Assembly: GCA_023261525.1 (NCBI GenBank)
Contig: JAHFOU010000157.1
Coordinates: forward strand, 1-5,960
Direction: 5' to 3'
From: Planctomycetota bacterium
GTDB taxonomy: Bacteria; Planctomycetota; SBBH01; JAHFOU01
Length of the DNA stretch: 5,960 bases
The notes under the pieces are model-generated. The model saw only the letters and a program-made list of their open reading frames with translations, made no database searches and was not told the DNA's origin. This document shows positions 4,924 through 5,960 of this stretch, piece after piece (the first letter of the stretch is position 1; each line of letters begins with the position of its first letter). Both the position numbers and the translations under genes were made by a program.

Positions 4924-5220
4924 ATGAAGAAACCCATTCTCTGCACGCCTCTCGTCCTGACCGCCCTGCTCCTGGCCCCGTGGGGCCCCGCGTCCTCAGC
5001 CGAGATCCCTTCCGACCCGGGCCAGGCCGTTGCCGCGGCCCCCCTGGAACGGTCCGGGACGACCCGGGAACTGGATGCGACCGAACTCCGGGAGCTTGCC
5101 CAATCCGATCCGGCGAGGAAGGGCGGCGACGCGATCGTCACGGTCGCCGTGATCGCCGCCATCGTGATGCTGATCTACATCCTGATGGAGCACATGCACA
5201 CCCTGGAGCACGGCAAGTAG
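4924..5220 (+). CDS. Small exported protein with C-terminal membrane anchor, function unknown
   Basis: The 98-aa protein has a textbook signal peptide (MKKP, a hydrophobic core at residues 5-18, probable cleavage after SSA at 26). An alanine/proline-rich mature start (27-41) and a polar helix-prone stretch with LDATELRELAQ (50-60) follow. Next come a KGGD turn (66-69), one transmembrane helix (about 70-88) and a short tail, EHMHTLEHGK, with three histidines. The predicted form is an inner-membrane anchored periplasmic peptide with a histidine-rich tail on the cytoplasmic side. If the anchor is inserted the other way, the tail would be periplasmic. A leucine-rich helix, GGD and terminal helix recall the PA2779-type small exported proteins, but this one is shorter and I cannot confirm the relation. 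The start is set by a strong AGAGGAGGG. It lies 56 bp after pheT on the same strand and ends 16 bp before a convergent gene. The coding case rests on the signal peptide, anchor and ribosome binding site. Confidence 0.8.
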   Translation: MKKPILCTPLVLTALLLAPWGPASSAEIPSDPGQAVAAAPLERSGTTRELDATELRELAQSDPARKGGDAIVTVAVIAAIVMLIYILMEHMHTLEHGK

Positions 5221-5230
5221 GGCGTGGCGC

Positions 5231-5256
5231 GGGACCCTAGCGGGCGTCCTGGTCCC
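5231..5256. terminator. Weak inverted repeat between convergent genes, possible bidirectional terminator
   Basis: GGGACC (5231-5236) and GGTCCC (5251-5256) form a perfect 6-bp stem with a 14-nt loop that includes the TAG stop of the minus-strand gene. No T-run follows on either side, so this is not a standard intrinsic terminator. It is listed only because it sits at the convergent junction. Confidence 0.25.
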
Positions 5257-5960
5257 TGATGCGGGCCAGGGCCTCCAGGGCCGCGCCGTTGCCCCAGGTG
5301 AAGATGGTGAAGGAGCCGATGGCGCTCCCGTCCGCATAGGCGGGGCCCGTGTGGGCGATGTTCTCCATCATGAAGCCGTAGGACTCCGGGCCGAAGAGGG
5401 GATGCTTCATCTCATACTGGCGGGCCACCCGCTCGTTCTCGGGGCAGTAGAGCATGTGGAAGGAGGCCCTCAACGCCGCCAGGCCGCGCTGGCGGTACTC
5501 CTCGGACCCGGTGGCCTTGGCATAGTCCAGGTAGAGGGGCGCGAAGAGGCTCTGGCGGGCATCGTTCCATTCCCCGTCGGTGTTCATCACCCCGAAGCCC
5601 CCGAAGCAGTCGGCCGGGATGAAGGGCGGGTCCCAGACCTGCTGCCAGAGCGAGAGCTCGTCCAGGCAGCGGCGGCCCAGGTCCAGCCAGCCCGCCCTCA
5701 GGAAGGCCTCCGCGCACCAGAAGGGGGAGAAGGTGTTCTGCTTGTAGATCCCGTTCCTCGCGGCCTTCTTCCCCAGCATCCAGGGCGTGCCCCAGCGGTT
5801 GCAGGACCAGTAGGTCTCGAAGTCCTCCCAGCGGGCCTCGGCGACGGGCCCCTTGAGGTAATCCAGGGCGCGGAAGGCCGCCTCCCGGAAGCCCGCCCGC
5901 GGCGGGCAGTCCAGCAGGAGGGAGGCCCCCACCGCCGTCTCCGGCCCCTCGGCCAGGGTC
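5237..5960 (-). CDS. Unrecognised protein, C-terminal 240 residues, possibly alpha/alpha-barrel enzyme; cut by window edge
   Basis: The frame is open to the right edge, so the N-terminus and true start are missing (the GTG at 5932 is internal). The visible part is rich in Trp, Tyr, Phe and Cys and looks like successive helical hairpins. It has WSCNRWGTPWMLGKKAARNG (about 51-70), then KQNTFSPFWCAEAFLRAGW, FGGFGVMNTDGEWNDARQSL and LFAPLYLDYAKATGSEEY. It ends with a helix, GNGAALEALARIRD. Paired helices with aromatic and acidic residues in the loops are reminiscent of (alpha/alpha)6-toroid glycosidases and lyases. I do not recognise the family, and no catalytic pair can be assigned. Visible residue 1 is the first full codon from the edge. 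No signal peptide can be judged. Codon use is like the neighbouring genes. It converges on the small exported protein gene. Confidence 0.75.
   Translation of the reverse strand, partial: TLAEGPETAVGASLLLDCPPRAGFREAAFRALDYLKGPVAEARWEDFETYWSCNRWGTPWMLGKKAARNGIYKQNTFSPFWCAEAFLRAGWLDLGRRCLDELSLWQQVWDPPFIPADCFGGFGVMNTDGEWNDARQSLFAPLYLDYAKATGSEEYRQRGLAALRASFHMLYCPENERVARQYEMKHPLFGPESYGFMMENIAHTGPAYADGSAIGSFTIFTWGNGAALEALARIRDQDAR

Overview
The window is chromosomal DNA from a high-GC bacterium with a Gram-negative style of gene content. It looks like an ordinary housekeeping neighbourhood and shows no mobile element, CRISPR array, tRNA or rRNA. The extreme G/C bias at third codon positions, the class II ribonucleotide reductase and a shortened PheT would fit Acidobacteriota (Holophagae, such as Geothrix or Holophaga), but that placement is inference and not proven by the sequence.

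Layout. Positions 1-367 (-) hold the N-terminus of nrdJ, the adenosylcobalamin-dependent class II ribonucleotide reductase, which runs off the left edge. Positions 368-731 are an AT-richer intergenic region, the densest regulatory stretch here. It contains a pair of NrdR operator boxes 15 bp apart in front of nrdJ. It also contains a self-contained small-RNA unit (promoter, about 168-nt structured transcript, intrinsic terminator) and the terminator of the next operon. Positions 732-2884 (-) are a compact three-gene operon transcribed as CPBP intramembrane protease, then M50 site-2-protease-like protein, then scpA. The spacing is 9 bp between the first two genes and a 4-bp ATGA overlap between the last two. 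Its terminator hairpin is built into the last codons of scpA.

At 2885-2911 a 27-bp gap separates this operon from the divergent pheT (+, 2912-4867). The predicted -10 elements of the two promoters overlap on a GTATAC palindrome, and the operon start codon lies where transcription would begin. PheT (651 aa) lacks the N-terminal EMAP-like tRNA-binding domain, and no pheS lies upstream. A 98-aa exported, membrane-anchored small protein follows (+, 4924-5220). It converges on the C-terminal 240 residues of an unrecognised protein (-, 5237 to the right edge).

How the genes relate. nrdJ (dNTP supply, with NrdR control), scpA (chromosome condensation/segregation) and pheT (translation) are core growth functions. 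The two intramembrane proteases are translationally linked to scpA. The most noteworthy item is the unassigned, 6S-like small RNA between scpA and nrdJ.
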